DNA of 64,000 bases from CALOFP01 sp942492635 (GTDB lineage: Bacteria; UBP6; UBA1177; CALOFP01), in the NCBI GenBank assembly GCA_942492635.1, contig CALOFP010000002.1:682001-746000 (forward strand). Direction: 5' to 3'. This document shows, piece after piece, positions 26,409 to 35,881 of the stretch; position 1 is the first letter of the stretch; every line of letters begins with the position of its first letter. A program made the position numbers and the translations under genes. The notes below the pieces were generated by a model, which worked only from the letters and a program-made list of their open reading frames with translations, was not told where the DNA came from and did no database searches.

Positions 26409-28760
26409 ATGTGTAGATACCTTTATTTCTTTGCCGCCGCTCTGATGATACTCGCCTGCTCAGGAGAAGGAGAGAGTGACGATCGGCATGATATCGATTC
26501 GGGTGTGACAGACAACAACAGTTCAGTCGACTTCGACAACACCGAAACAGATAAAGAAAGTTCGGATAAGGAGAGCTCAGATAACGATGGCGTGGAAGTT
26601 CGTCCTGTAAAGGCTGTCGACAACTGCAGCGGCGATATCGAATTTATCGATAGATTGGGAAAGTACACTTTCGATACATCCGTAGAGGGTTTTTCCAACA
26701 GCTACGCCGCTCTCTGTTCCAATTATATCAACGGAAGAGATGCGGTATACGGATTGAAGATTGAAAAGCCTTCTCGTGTAGTCGTGGAGATTACAGAGGC
26801 TCCGAATGATGATTCGACGCTCTTCATTGGAACCGAGTGCGGCAAGGCCGACACGGGATGCAACGAAGATATGGATGAGTCAACCCAATTGAGTCACCTT
26901 GTGCTTGATCTCGCTCCCGGGGATTACTACCTTGTTTTTGATTCCGTCGATAAAAAGGAGAATGAGGAGAGCAGAGGTGTTTTTAAATTCACCGTCGAGA
27001 TATCGGATGATCCCTGTTCTCCAAATCCCTGCAAAGAAGCTGGTAAATCAACTTGCGAGAATAACAAGGGAAATGCTAGGTGTGTGTGTGATGCAGGATT
27101 TCATGAAGAGGTTGGGAAGTGCGTGGTGACCGAGTGTGCGGAAATCGATCTAAATGATTTTTCTGCCTTACAGAATAACGGTGTCGGTTATGATTACACC
27201 TCCTTCTTTGCCACAAATATCGGGGTTGCCGATAAAAAAGATGTCATGATGACGCGCTTTATAGGTGAACAGAAAGAAGGTGTGTATAAACTTGGAGAGG
27301 GTGATAACAAGAATTCGTTTTCATGCCGTCAGTGTGTCATTGCGTTGGAAGATATGGACAAGGATGCACCAGCTGCAAAAACATTTTTTGCAGTCACCGG
27401 AACTGTTGATGTGGAAAATGCAGAGTTTTCGGACGAGGGCTTCATGACAGGTGTTTCAAAGGGATCTCTAAAGGGTGTGAAGATGCTGGAGACTACCAAA
27501 AACAACACTGGAAGCTGGGATACCCTCTATAAAAAGGGCGGTTCATGCCTCAAGATAAAGGACACTTCATGGGATACCTACTGTTACCCGAGTTGCGAAA
27601 CAGAGGACGGTACTCCGAAAATGTGCGGATCGGACGGATGCGGAGGAATCTGCGGTAAGCCTGATGCCTGCGGAGGCGTTGATGAGCAGTGCAGTGAGGA
27701 TGGTACTCGGTGTGAGGCTTATTCATGCAAGCAGATAACTCCTGAAAGGATCTGGTTCAAAGATATCCAAATGCCCTACTATACAATCCCATTCAGGCCT
27801 CTTCTCGGGGATCCGACAGTTGAAGACAACTTCGTGATGACTCTTACCCCCGCGACCGCTGTAGGTGTCCATAACCTTTCAGAGGGAAAGAACAAGCTGC
27901 TTTCGGAGTGTGAGGAATGTCTTGTTCTCATGGAAGATTTCCAGACAACACCGATCGGTATCAATTATACGAAATTCTTTTTTCAACAGAAGGGTTTTCT
28001 CCACGTTGATGAGATAAAGCCGAATGCCGATAACAATCTCAAGGGGCAATCAAAGGGACGTCTTGAGGATGTCAGACTTGTGCAGGTGGTTGTAAATCAT
28101 GAAAACAACAGTTATACGCAGGTTCAGGGCGGAGAGTGTGTTGAGATTAAAGATAGCTCTTGGGATACCTTCTGCACGCCGAGCTGTAAAACGGCCGACG
28201 GTAAAACAAAGATATGTGGAAGCGACGGTTGCGGAGGAGTCTGCGGAAGCTGTGAAAAGAGCGAGTGGTGCAGCACGGACCAGCTTAGCTGCGAAGAGAG
28301 GGTTTGCACAAAAATCACGGACGTGAATTTTACAAGAAAATCCGGTTCCGCATCATATCACAAATATGAGGGAACCTTCTCTCCATCGATTGGGGATGTT
28401 GCAATTCCCGATTTGATAAAAATGACTTTCTCATGGAAAGATGGAACCTCATCACTTAAGAAAGGGACTTTTGATCTTGGAAGCAGTGAGAATTCTATAA
28501 ACAGGAAGGCCCCTTATATTGTTACGATTCTGGAGGATTTCCCCCCTGCACCCTTTGCTAAGGAGTTTGCCCAGGAGTCTGGAACGATGATAGTGACTGA
28601 TATGGTTCCGGGAGACGATCCCACAATCGATCCACCCAAGGGTTCTAAGGGTCGCCTTGAGAATGTGATACTTGTGGAAGTGACCGGTTTCGCTATGGAA
28701 AAGGTTGAACGTGGAGAATGTTATGAAATTGATTCAGCCACCTGGGATCTAATGCCTTAG
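26409..28760 (+). CDS. EGF-containing lipoprotein with three copies of an unrecognised domain
   Basis: 783 aa. Signal with lipobox MILAC, Asp/Ser-rich linker, then a region like bacterial pre-peptidase/PPC-type beta-sandwiches (residues ~75-200: VVEITEAPNDDSTLFIGTEC; HLVLDLAPGDYYLVFDSVDK). EGF-like DPCSPNPCKEAGKSTCEN follows at ~200. Three ~130-residue repeats follow (starting near 245, 443 and 635), each ending in a Gly-x-x-x-x-I-x-x-x-x-W-D signature (for example GSCLKIKDTSWDTYC). The repeats are separated by KMCGSDGCGGICG or KICGSDGCGGVCG modules typical of Myxococcota surface proteins. It shares the repeat with the gene upstream, 107 bp away, so both likely form a functional pair. No function is known. 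Confidence 0.75.
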   Translation: MCRYLYFFAAALMILACSGEGESDDRHDIDSGVTDNNSSVDFDNTETDKESSDKESSDNDGVEVRPVKAVDNCSGDIEFIDRLGKYTFDTSVEGFSNSYAALCSNYINGRDAVYGLKIEKPSRVVVEITEAPNDDSTLFIGTECGKADTGCNEDMDESTQLSHLVLDLAPGDYYLVFDSVDKKENEESRGVFKFTVEISDDPCSPNPCKEAGKSTCENNKGNARCVCDAGFHEEVGKCVVTECAEIDLNDFSALQNNGVGYDYTSFFATNIGVADKKDVMMTRFIGEQKEGVYKLGEGDNKNSFSCRQCVIALEDMDKDAPAAKTFFAVTGTVDVENAEFSDEGFMTGVSKGSLKGVKMLETTKNNTGSWDTLYKKGGSCLKIKDTSWDTYCYPSCETEDGTPKMCGSDGCGGICGKPDACGGVDEQCSEDGTRCEAYSCKQITPERIWFKDIQMPYYTIPFRPLLGDPTVEDNFVMTLTPATAVGVHNLSEGKNKLLSECEECLVLMEDFQTTPIGINYTKFFFQQKGFLHVDEIKPNADNNLKGQSKGRLEDVRLVQVVVNHENNSYTQVQGGECVEIKDSSWDTFCTPSCKTADGKTKICGSDGCGGVCGSCEKSEWCSTDQLSCEERVCTKITDVNFTRKSGSASYHKYEGTFSPSIGDVAIPDLIKMTFSWKDGTSSLKKGTFDLGSSENSINRKAPYIVTILEDFPPAPFAKEFAQESGTMIVTDMVPGDDPTIDPPKGSKGRLENVILVEVTGFAMEKVERGECYEIDSATWDLMP

Positions 28761-28773
28761 GAGGCATTGCGGC

Positions 28774-28854
28774 ATGAAAAAAGAGATGTGTATTTACTAT
28801 TTACTTTTTCTTGTTTCAGCTGTCGTAGCGGTTGTAATCGAATTTCTGTTTTAG
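28774..28854 (+). CDS. Possible 26-residue membrane peptide
   Basis: ATG at 28774 is preceded by AGGAGG (28759-28764), 9 bp upstream and overlapping the stop of the previous gene. The peptide MKKEMCIYYLLFLVSAVVAV plus VIEFLF is a single hydrophobic helix with an N-terminal charged start. The SD and position support translation. At 26 codons, chance occurrence is possible. Confidence 0.35.
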   Translation: MKKEMCIYYLLFLVSAVVAVVIEFLF

Positions 28855-29112
28855 CATATACCATCCCTGGGACATCTATGATTCCGTCTTAAAAGTCAGT
28901 ACTTGTCACCATATCGGAACGAGTGGCATAAAATCGTCTAATTCATTACAACAGCTACGCCTATTACACCAAATTAAAAACAATTTTCACACGACTGTCC
29001 GTTTACAATAAACAGCACGAGTTCGCCCGCAGAGACCTAGCACGCTTCGTCTCAAACAAATCACTGGAATGCCATAAAGAAAAATATCCGCAGAGAAAAA
29101 GCCTGTGCAGGC
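28855..29112. other. Noncoding stretch with degenerate 22-bp palindrome
   Basis: Contains a palindrome-family member at 29032-29053 (GAGACCTAGC, then CG arm with mismatches). It resembles the flanks at 32740-32830 and 37300-37380, suggesting a larger element around the palindrome. No gene seen. Confidence 0.45.
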
Positions 29113-30484
29113 CTTGAAGCAACTGCTTTTATAACAAGCATGTCGTCCCATCTGGTATCAATTCAAACTCGCACCGCCATAACGTCCACCTTGTCCTTAA
29201 AGTCCATTTATTCCGGAAGATGCGGCGCAGCGAAACTGTCATAAAAAGTCAATCCTCTGCTAAATTGAGCATGAAAAATGTATATTTGCCGTTTTGACCC
29301 CATTGGGCGTTTGAGATGTGATTTTATTCAATTAGCCGCCCCTTATCGTTCCATTGGCCATACATCTTGTTGATTTTCGTGTTCTGTAGAAACTTGAGTA
29401 GCCTTTTTTGAAACAATTCATGGTGGTTTTTTACATTTTGAATGTTATCTATTCTAATTCTTTTGTATATTTCGGGAAAGGCCATGTAATTTTTGTAGGT
29501 GGTCTCGTCAAAATTCAGTTTTTCTAAAATTATTTTATCTATTACAAATGAATCTATATTCATATCTGGAAGAACCTTCCTTCCGGATTCAGTCATTAAT
29601 CCAAGTTTTTCAAGACGTCGTACTCTCTCTTTATTTAATTCAGTCCACGAACTTTTTTTTGCTCTGGGCGATAATCTCTGCGCAAGTTGATTTTCAGAAA
29701 TTTTCTTTTTCACTCCATCAATCCAACCGAAACAGAGAGCCTCTTCAACAGCGTCAAGATAAAGTATTGTGTCGGATTTTGGAGACATACTGACTATTAT
29801 CCAACAACATTTCTCTGTTTTATGATTAACCTGCAGCCATTTTCTTAAATCTTTTCTGGTTTTTACTTTAAGTAAATCTTTAATATCCATGGTTTTATTT
29901 ACTATATATAATTTGAGTCATTTCAATAAGGAAGAGTTTTTTTATTTCATCCCTTCCCAAAATAGCAAAAGAAGAACAAAATATCATTTTATAGTTATCA
30001 ATAATATTATCAAGCTGTTTTTCAGAGTCTTTGGTGTTAAATTTGTTTTTAATATTTGCTGGCCAATAACTTAAAAAATTTATCGGACTTTATAGTGGCA
30101 ATGATTGGGGGTTCCTGCGCAATGTAACTGAGCCCGGAGTGAGTTATCGGAGCAATTATTATGGTTCTGAAAAGGACGATGATTGATGGTCGTAACATTT
30201 AATGTGCAACAAAAGTACAAAAGTTCCGCCCTTCCCAAGTTCTCTATTTTTTTGGGATTGTGTGCCTCTAATAGGGTTTGAGAAAGTTGTTTTATAAAAG
30301 TTTTTGTGTATATTGATGAGCTATTTTTAGAGGAGTGGATTTTATGAAGCCGAAAGAGTTGATTATTCAATGGGTAGATGCATTTAACAAAGGTGATGCA
30401 GATTTAACTGCTGACTTTTATGCAGACAATGCTGTAAATCACCAAGTTGCAAACGAGCCGATAGAAGGTAAAGAATCAATTAAA
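29113..30484. repeat. Duplicated module (ydeI-like + NTF2-like), copy 2
   Basis: Near-identical counterpart of 20961-22332. It begins with a repeat-A element (29113-29305). Unlike copy 1, the NTF2 gene continues past the duplication end to its natural 3' end. Confidence 0.85.
29324..29890 (-). CDS. YdeI/OmdA-family protein, copy 2
   Basis: 188 aa, an almost identical duplicate of the gene at 21171-21737 (for example LGLMTESG against LGLMTDSG, FPEIY against FPELY, NHHELF against NHPELF). The frame is intact in both copies, so both may be functional. Family and caveats are as for copy 1. Confidence 0.85.
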   Translation of the reverse strand: MDIKDLLKVKTRKDLRKWLQVNHKTEKCCWIIVSMSPKSDTILYLDAVEEALCFGWIDGVKKKISENQLAQRLSPRAKKSSWTELNKERVRRLEKLGLMTESGRKVLPDMNIDSFVIDKIILEKLNFDETTYKNYMAFPEIYKRIRIDNIQNVKNHHELFQKRLLKFLQNTKINKMYGQWNDKGRLIE

Positions 30485-30703
30485 TAAATGTTCTCGAATG
30501 AATTTTCACAGGCAGATATGACCTGCATAGTTGAAAACATCTTTGAAGATGGTGATTGGGGCATACTTGAATGGAAAGACCCTCTGGGGCTTAGAGGATG
30601 TGGCTTTTTTCATATTCAAAATAACAAAATTGTTTTTCAAAGAGGTTATTGGGATAAACTCTCATTTTTGAGAATGCATAATTTATCAATCCCTAAAAAA
30701 TGA
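30344..30703 (+). pseudogene. NTF2/SnoaL-like gene with one in-frame stop (module copy 2)
   Basis: From ATG at 30344 the frame runs MKPKELIIQW to EGKESIK, meets TAA at 30485-30487 and continues in the same frame with MFSNEFSQADMTCIVENIF, EDGDWGILEWKDPLGLRGCG, FFHIQNNKIVFQRGYWDKL to a stop at 30703. The second half (GxFxxxNxKIxxxRxYWDxLxF) is the classic end of SnoaL-like proteins, so a sense codon has become TAA. It is a 119-residue gene broken at codon 48 by a single substitution. A restart at the ATG right after the stop could make a fragment. SnoaL-like folds bind or isomerise small molecules; the substrate is unknown. Confidence 0.8.
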
Positions 30704-30844
30704 TGTAAGAAATTAATTAAAGTCGATGATGGTGCCTAACTCATGATGCCCACGAAAAAATATCCAATCGCATAAAGAAAAAGATCTTACGTTCCCTTTT
30801 TTTAAAAGAATCTTTTGCCTGAGAGGCTTCTGTTTTTTGTTACG

Positions 30845-32560
30845 TTATTGATTCTTAGGTCTAAATTCGCAGAAGTTCGGATAACCGTCAAGTCCACTGT
30901 GAGGGGAGTCGACGGTGCCTTTGGGATGATCCTTGAAAAACTTTATCATGTGGCTGATATCTGAGATTGTGTGGCCCATGCCGTGATTGCAGATTATGAC
31001 ATCGTGCCCAAGCTCGTTGAGATAGTCGGCATCATTTATTGCCATTTCATAGAAATTTATGTCAGTGGGACCTGCTCCATAGATATCTTCAGCTTGTGAT
31101 CCGTGCATGAGAACCTGTACATATCTGTTTCCATGTGACACAGCCGGCCACTGCAGGAAGTTTGCGGTCATGCTGTCCATGGCTGCAATGTTGTCCGGAT
31201 TGGAAAAGTAGGCTCCGGAGTTTGTAAAGATAGATGCAAGAACCTCCCCTCGGATAACTCCGAGCGCATTTGAATTTATCGCTCCTGCGGAAAATCCCGT
31301 AGTATGAATGTGATTCTCGTCGACTCCCCAGCGCTCCTCAATACAAGCCAGAACTCCGTCGAAAAGTTCCACCTCTGCACTCCCGTCTTTAATATTTAAT
31401 ATATCCCAATCAATTCCTTTCATTGTCTGCATTACAAATTCATCGTCATTTTCCGGTGTAACAAGTATGAACGGCATCGTCTGGTTGTTTACCGATCCAC
31501 TGAGTAGACCGGACATGTTCGATGCGGTATCACCCACACCGTGCCAATTGAATATTACGGGCCAGATCTCTTCTGACTGGACATTATCCGGAAGGTTGAG
31601 AATGAAAGCCCGTTTTCTGCCTTTAACAACAAAATTTTGGTTCATTCCTTCTTTGATCTGGAGACACTGGTTTTTATTAACGCATAAGTCGCTGTCACAC
31701 ACATGGTTTTCATCACATGTATTGTCACTGTAACAGCTGTTGCCATGAGACCCGGAATCTTGAGATTCACATATGTTATTTATGCATTTCAATCCGGATT
31801 CACAGGTATTGTTTTGATAGCAACTGTTTTTGTATGTTCCTGTCAAATTATCTTCACAAATGTTGTTAACACATTTTAATCCCTCATTACATGTTCCATT
31901 CTGATAACATTCACTGTTTAACGTTCCGGCGACATTATCTTCGGGATTGTGACATACGTTGTTTTTGCAGACAAGTCCTTCGTTACAGGTTTTATTCGGA
32001 TAACAGTCACCGCCATAGCTTCCTGTTGTCGGAGTAGCTGTGTCGATATCGTTCTGTACAAGATCGTTATCCAAAAGGTCATTGTCATCATTATCTACGG
32101 CAACAAAATTATCAACATCCCCTTCTCCGGTATTCGAATCTTCATCAGAAGAATAGTCGCTGTCATTTTTTTCGGAATTATCCGTATCGTCTCCTCCAGA
32201 AGAATTGTGATCTGGTCCATCCTCCTTTTCCCTATCGATACACTGGGCTTCACCTTCAAATACTGCACATATTTTGTCAACAACAACACAATCGTCCCAT
32301 AGTTTCCAATTGCTGCCTACACACTTTTCTACATTCTCGTTGTTGCAACGGGTGTCGTTCTCATTACAATCTTCAGTCTGATTATTGTTCTCGTCATTTT
32401 TTGCCGGATCATCCTTCGTAACATCACCTTCGTCTACCGTTTCTGATGCCGTATCCGCATCAGTTTTTGACTTCAGCCCGGCACTGTACTTTGTGTCGTC
32501 TTCACTGCATGCGAATAAAAAAAAGATGACCATGAAAATAAGCGATGAATAGCGTAACAT
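30845..32560 (-). CDS. Lipoprotein esterase/PHB-depolymerase-like with Cys-rich repeats
   Basis: 571 aa. Lipobox LFAC, acidic linker, then DCNENDTRC/CVGSNWKLWDDC. Four ~35-residue Cys repeats of the pattern CYxNxTCxEGLxCxNNxC (residues ~185-300) follow. The C-terminal ~270 residues are an alpha/beta hydrolase of the PHB-depolymerase/CE1 type: FNWHGVGDTASN (oxyanion region), nucleophile Ser in GFSAGAINSNALG, and a C-terminal His in CNHGMGHTISD. It probably acts at the cell surface as a polyester or acetyl/feruloyl esterase with the repeats as spacers or binding units. The Asp of the triad is not assigned. Confidence 0.8.
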   Translation of the reverse strand: MLRYSSLIFMVIFFLFACSEDDTKYSAGLKSKTDADTASETVDEGDVTKDDPAKNDENNNQTEDCNENDTRCNNENVEKCVGSNWKLWDDCVVVDKICAVFEGEAQCIDREKEDGPDHNSSGGDDTDNSEKNDSDYSSDEDSNTGEGDVDNFVAVDNDDNDLLDNDLVQNDIDTATPTTGSYGGDCYPNKTCNEGLVCKNNVCHNPEDNVAGTLNSECYQNGTCNEGLKCVNNICEDNLTGTYKNSCYQNNTCESGLKCINNICESQDSGSHGNSCYSDNTCDENHVCDSDLCVNKNQCLQIKEGMNQNFVVKGRKRAFILNLPDNVQSEEIWPVIFNWHGVGDTASNMSGLLSGSVNNQTMPFILVTPENDDEFVMQTMKGIDWDILNIKDGSAEVELFDGVLACIEERWGVDENHIHTTGFSAGAINSNALGVIRGEVLASIFTNSGAYFSNPDNIAAMDSMTANFLQWPAVSHGNRYVQVLMHGSQAEDIYGAGPTDINFYEMAINDADYLNELGHDVIICNHGMGHTISDISHMIKFFKDHPKGTVDSPHSGLDGYPNFCEFRPKNQ

Positions 32561-32757
32561 TTTAAAACTCCTTAGATAATTCGCGATATATGTATTCTAT
32601 TGTCCGGTATATAGAGGTCAAGTTTCTATTGCGCCGAGAAAAAAATATCTTGTTGAATTCAACGACTGACTTGCCCGAAATATTTGAATAATACCCAATA
32701 CAGCCGCTGAAAAACCGAAAATATTTAAAATCCGTGGTGCCGGATGATCCAACCGCA

Positions 32758-32779
32758 GAGACGTAGCACGCTACGTCTC
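32758..32779. repeat. Dispersed 22-bp palindrome, copy 3
   Basis: The arms GAGACGTAGC and GCTACGTCTC around AC form a near-perfect palindrome, differing from the copy at 37317 in one central base. It lies in a flank conserved with 37300-37380. Confidence 0.75.
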
Positions 32780-32842
32780 AAAGAGACCGTAATAATCACG
32801 GGAAGAAAAATATTGTTGGAGAAAAAATGGTTGAATTTACTG

Positions 32843-32990
32843 AAATAATTGTTTTTATAACAATCATATCACACCTTAGGACATTTCCTTCAAGCTCACA
32901 CCGTCCACAAAGTCCACTTTTCCGGTACCTGCCGAGCAGAGAAATCACTAAATCGGCCATGTAAAATGTCTATCTGCCGCCTCGACCTCT
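32843..32990. repeat. Dispersed repeat A, full-length copy
   Basis: About 148 bp. It opens with a small hairpin (ATTGTT/AACAAT), has GTCCAC boxes spaced nine bases apart and the CCGAG/CTCGG-like arms, and ends TATCTGCCGCCTCGACC. Its 3' end is diverged (CTCTATGCGC). It is close in sequence to 35443, 35600, 37016 and 38166. Confidence 0.8.
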
Positions 32991-33231
32991 ATGCGCTATT
33001 TTATAATGTCATTTATGAATTTGATCTCATGAAAAAATGCAGGATGGGTGTGATTGTTTTGTCGATTACTTATTACAAATAGCTGTTCAATCGACTTGAT
33101 AATGTTAATTTGAAATTGTTTTAAAGATGCTGTTGTAAATAAAGTTTAGTTTTTATTTGATTTACTAAGGTAATGCTATTAAAATACTGTTGTTGAAATT
33201 TTTATTTAATGTTTAATATTAGGAGGTTCGA

Positions 33232-34143
33232 ATGTTGAAAAAATTAATGTCATGTAGTTATATTTTATTGCTTATCTTGTGTTTTGGATGTGATCCTGAA
33301 TCAAGTGGTAGTGAATATGCCTACGTTGTTAAGGATGACGGCAGCGGTAAAGACCAGGGTAATGGAGACACTGATGAAAAGACAGATGATCAGAATAGTG
33401 AAGAAAATGATGATTCAGGAGACAATACTAGTGCCAAGGAAAAAGTAACGATCTCAGTTACGTCATCAAAATTCTTTGATAACCATCCGCGCGAGGCGGA
33501 ATACAATGAAATGTTTTTGGTTGTTCAGGTAAAAATAAAGAATGAGTTAGATAAAAAAATTCCAATAGGATTTGAAAATTTCACTGTAACAACAGCAGAT
33601 GGTCTTACATTGATTCCTTCTTCAAGTACAACAAATTTGAGAGATTATTGCAATCCATCATATTCTTTAGAGAAAGGATATGAAAAAGAATGTTATCTGT
33701 CATTCTCTGTCCCACTTGAAAACAAAAGAGTTTCCATTAAGAAGATAACTTATGCCAATGTAGGTTTAGATGTTGAAACTGAAAGTGAGCTGAATCTTAG
33801 TTCCGGTTACTTAAAATTAAAGTGGATAATAGAAAGGAAATATAAAAAAGATAACAATGAATACCTGCTCATGACTGATGATATTGACTTTTATGATATC
33901 GATAAAAATAGATTTGAAAATAGTTTGATGTCTAGCCTCTTTGGTACACTTTCAAATCGTAGGGATGTTGGTGAATTTTTAGTTGATTGTATTGGCGGAC
34001 ACGAGATATGTCTATATCACAGTAGTAAATTTGGAGTAAATGGGGTTAACCCTAAAAACTACAGTGAAAGTTCAGAGAAAGATAAGGAAATTTTTTGTAC
34101 AATTTGCAATAACGGAGAATTTAAAACGATTTTTGATTACTAA
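33232..34143 (+). CDS. Lipoprotein with DUF4352-like beta-sandwich
   Basis: 303 aa. Lipobox LCFGC with +2 Asp, then an Asp-rich linker to ~78. Residues ~82-180 (KVTISVTSSKFFDNHPREAE, MFLVVQVKIKNELDKKIPIG, TTADGLTLIPSSST) fit the DUF4352-type immunoglobulin-like fold common in secreted lipoproteins. The C-terminal ~120 residues are lysine- and aromatic-rich with no recognised domain. SD AGGAGG precedes the ATG. Its codon use is more AT-rich than that of neighbours, so it may have been acquired. Function unknown. Confidence 0.7.
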   Translation: MLKKLMSCSYILLLILCFGCDPESSGSEYAYVVKDDGSGKDQGNGDTDEKTDDQNSEENDDSGDNTSAKEKVTISVTSSKFFDNHPREAEYNEMFLVVQVKIKNELDKKIPIGFENFTVTTADGLTLIPSSSTTNLRDYCNPSYSLEKGYEKECYLSFSVPLENKRVSIKKITYANVGLDVETESELNLSSGYLKLKWIIERKYKKDNNEYLLMTDDIDFYDIDKNRFENSLMSSLFGTLSNRRDVGEFLVDCIGGHEICLYHSSKFGVNGVNPKNYSESSEKDKEIFCTICNNGEFKTIFDY

Positions 34144-34208
34144 ACTCAAAAAAAATCTCCCTATTCGCGCCATAGATTCCATTTTATTTTAATGTCATTG
34201 ATTGTGGA

Positions 34209-35012
34209 TTACTGAACATTCTCCGGATAGCTGATCCAGTCGCTCCAGCTCCCCATGTAGATTTTTGATTTCAGACCGAGCTCTTCGAGGACAGCCCAGT
34301 TCCAGCAGGCTGTGACACCGCTTCCACACTGCAGAACAACTTCTTTCTCTGTTTGAGCTATGACTCTGTATATGAGTTTCAGATCTTCAATCGGAAGCAG
34401 GATTCCGTCGTCAGAGAAGTTATCCATCCAAAAGCGGTTCACTGCTCCAGGGATGTGGCCGGCAATAGGATCAACCGGCTCGTTTTCACCTCGGTATCTT
34501 TCCGGAGAACGACAGTCAATAAGAAGCATCGAATCTCGGTGGTCTCTGATCCTTGGCATATGGACGATAAGCCCCTCAGCTGGAGAAGAGGTGATGTTTC
34601 CACTCTGCGGCTGTACCTCTTCACTTTCGAGCGGATAGAACAGGTTTTTCCAGCGGTCAATACCACCGTCAAGCAGCATTCCACCGTCGACGCCAATCAA
34701 TTGCAGCATGAAGATAAACCTGGCTGCGAACATACCGTGGGCAACAACTGTTGAAGAACTTGAAATACCCTGCGATTCAAGAAACTCCTTAAAACGCTCC
34801 ATATCAGGCAGAGGGTGTCTTCCGCCATGCTCAGAGATAACTCCGGTCAAGTCCCTTTCCGCGTCAATAAAAACAGATCCTGGAATGTGTCCCTCTTTGT
34901 AGGAGCGTCTTCCAAACTTATGGTCTGAAAGGTCTGCACGACAGTCCGCAACCACCCAACCTTGAGTATTTAAATTGTTTTTCAGCTCTTCAGCAGATAC
35001 AAATCTTCTCAT
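34209..35012 (-). CDS. Tandem-rhodanese sulfurtransferase
   Basis: 267 aa, normal length for the two-domain thiosulfate/3-mercaptopyruvate sulfurtransferases. The N-terminal inactive rhodanese domain contains VVADCRADLSDHKFGRRSYK and GHIPGSVFID. The C-terminal catalytic domain has the persulfide Cys C229 in VVLQCGSGVTACWNW. The CGSGVTA loop fits 3-mercaptopyruvate sulfurtransferase (SseA-like) rather than classical thiosulfate rhodanese, which has CRKGVT. Cytosolic (no signal). It sits alone between repeat-rich stretches. Confidence 0.88.
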   Translation of the reverse strand: MRRFVSAEELKNNLNTQGWVVADCRADLSDHKFGRRSYKEGHIPGSVFIDAERDLTGVISEHGGRHPLPDMERFKEFLESQGISSSSTVVAHGMFAARFIFMLQLIGVDGGMLLDGGIDRWKNLFYPLESEEVQPQSGNITSSPAEGLIVHMPRIRDHRDSMLLIDCRSPERYRGENEPVDPIAGHIPGAVNRFWMDNFSDDGILLPIEDLKLIYRVIAQTEKEVVLQCGSGVTACWNWAVLEELGLKSKIYMGSWSDWISYPENVQ

Positions 35013-35442
35013 ACGAATCCTCTTCAGTTATGTTCAAAAAACTCTAGTTCCGTCTCCATCCGCTGTCAATTTTATAGTCCCAAGAGAAAGTAGGGGATTT
35101 TTCTGGCGCAAAAAAATATTCATCCACAAAAAGTTGACAATGAGACGACAGAAATTGCAGGGGGGCGATCCGGTATTTTTATATTTTTTAGGCTTGGCAC
35201 TTTTGATAGTTGAATATTTGTCAATGAAATCAAGGTGGTTTCGATGTTTGATTCTGAAGTTTGGGTTTCGTTTATGTGACCGTGATAACTATTTATTTTT
35301 CCTTAGTGTTCTCCCTTGAAGGTGCACCTGAAAATGAACCAAATTAACAGCAATAAAAATATAAAAATGCCGCCTCTACCTTAATGAGTGACAAAAAGTA
35401 CAAAAGTGCCGACCCGTCCCCGTTGGGCTCTTGGTGAAAACC
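35013..35442. other. Repeat-bearing intergenic region
   Basis: Holds a partial repeat C (35321-35380, GGTGCACCTGAAAATG...AACAGCAATAAAAAT) and a repeat-B unit (35398-35425, CAAAAGTGCCGACCCGTCCC followed by CGTTG). It leads into the two tandem repeat-A copies. No gene recognised. Confidence 0.55.
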
Positions 35443-35596
35443 TTGAAATAATTGTTTTTATAACAATCATGTCACATCTTCGGGCATTTCCTTCAAGCTC
35501 ACACCGTCCACAAAGTCCACTTTTCCGGTACCTGCCGAGCAGAGAAATCACTAACTCGGCCATGAAAATGTATATCTGCCGCCTCGACCCCATTGG
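35443..35596. repeat. Dispersed repeat A, tandem copy 1
   Basis: Full-length repeat A, with the hairpin ATTGTT...AACAAT, the GTCCAC boxes and the end CCTCGACCCCATTG. It is immediately followed by a second, near-identical copy (period ~151 bp). Confidence 0.85.
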
Positions 35597-35599
35597 TTC

Positions 35600-35750
35600 T
35601 AATTGTTTTTATAACAATCATGTCACACCTTAGGGCATTTCCTTCAAGCTCACATCGTCCACAAAGTCCACTTTTCCGGTACCTGCCGAGAAGCGAAATA
35701 ACTAAATCGGCCATGTAAAATGTCTATCTGCCGCCTCGACCACCTATGGG
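35600..35750. repeat. Dispersed repeat A, tandem copy 2
   Basis: Direct tandem duplicate of the copy at 35443, differing at scattered bases and at the 3' end, where CACCTATG replaces the CCCATTG terminus. Confidence 0.85.
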
Positions 35751-35881
35751 TTCTATGGGTTTGATTTAGTAATTAAATAATGCGCGATTATATAAATCTA
35801 GTAAAAAATTGATTCTTTGCTAAAACTACTCTATTGTTGGGAATATTTAAGTGTGCATATCAAATAAATATGGAGGATTTG

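Larger units (their letters stand above)
32561..33231. other. Intergenic region with palindrome and repeat A
   Basis: About 670 bp between divergent lipoprotein genes. It holds the palindrome at 32758-32779 and repeat A at 32843-32990, described separately. The rest is AT-rich with no gene recognised. Confidence 0.5.
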
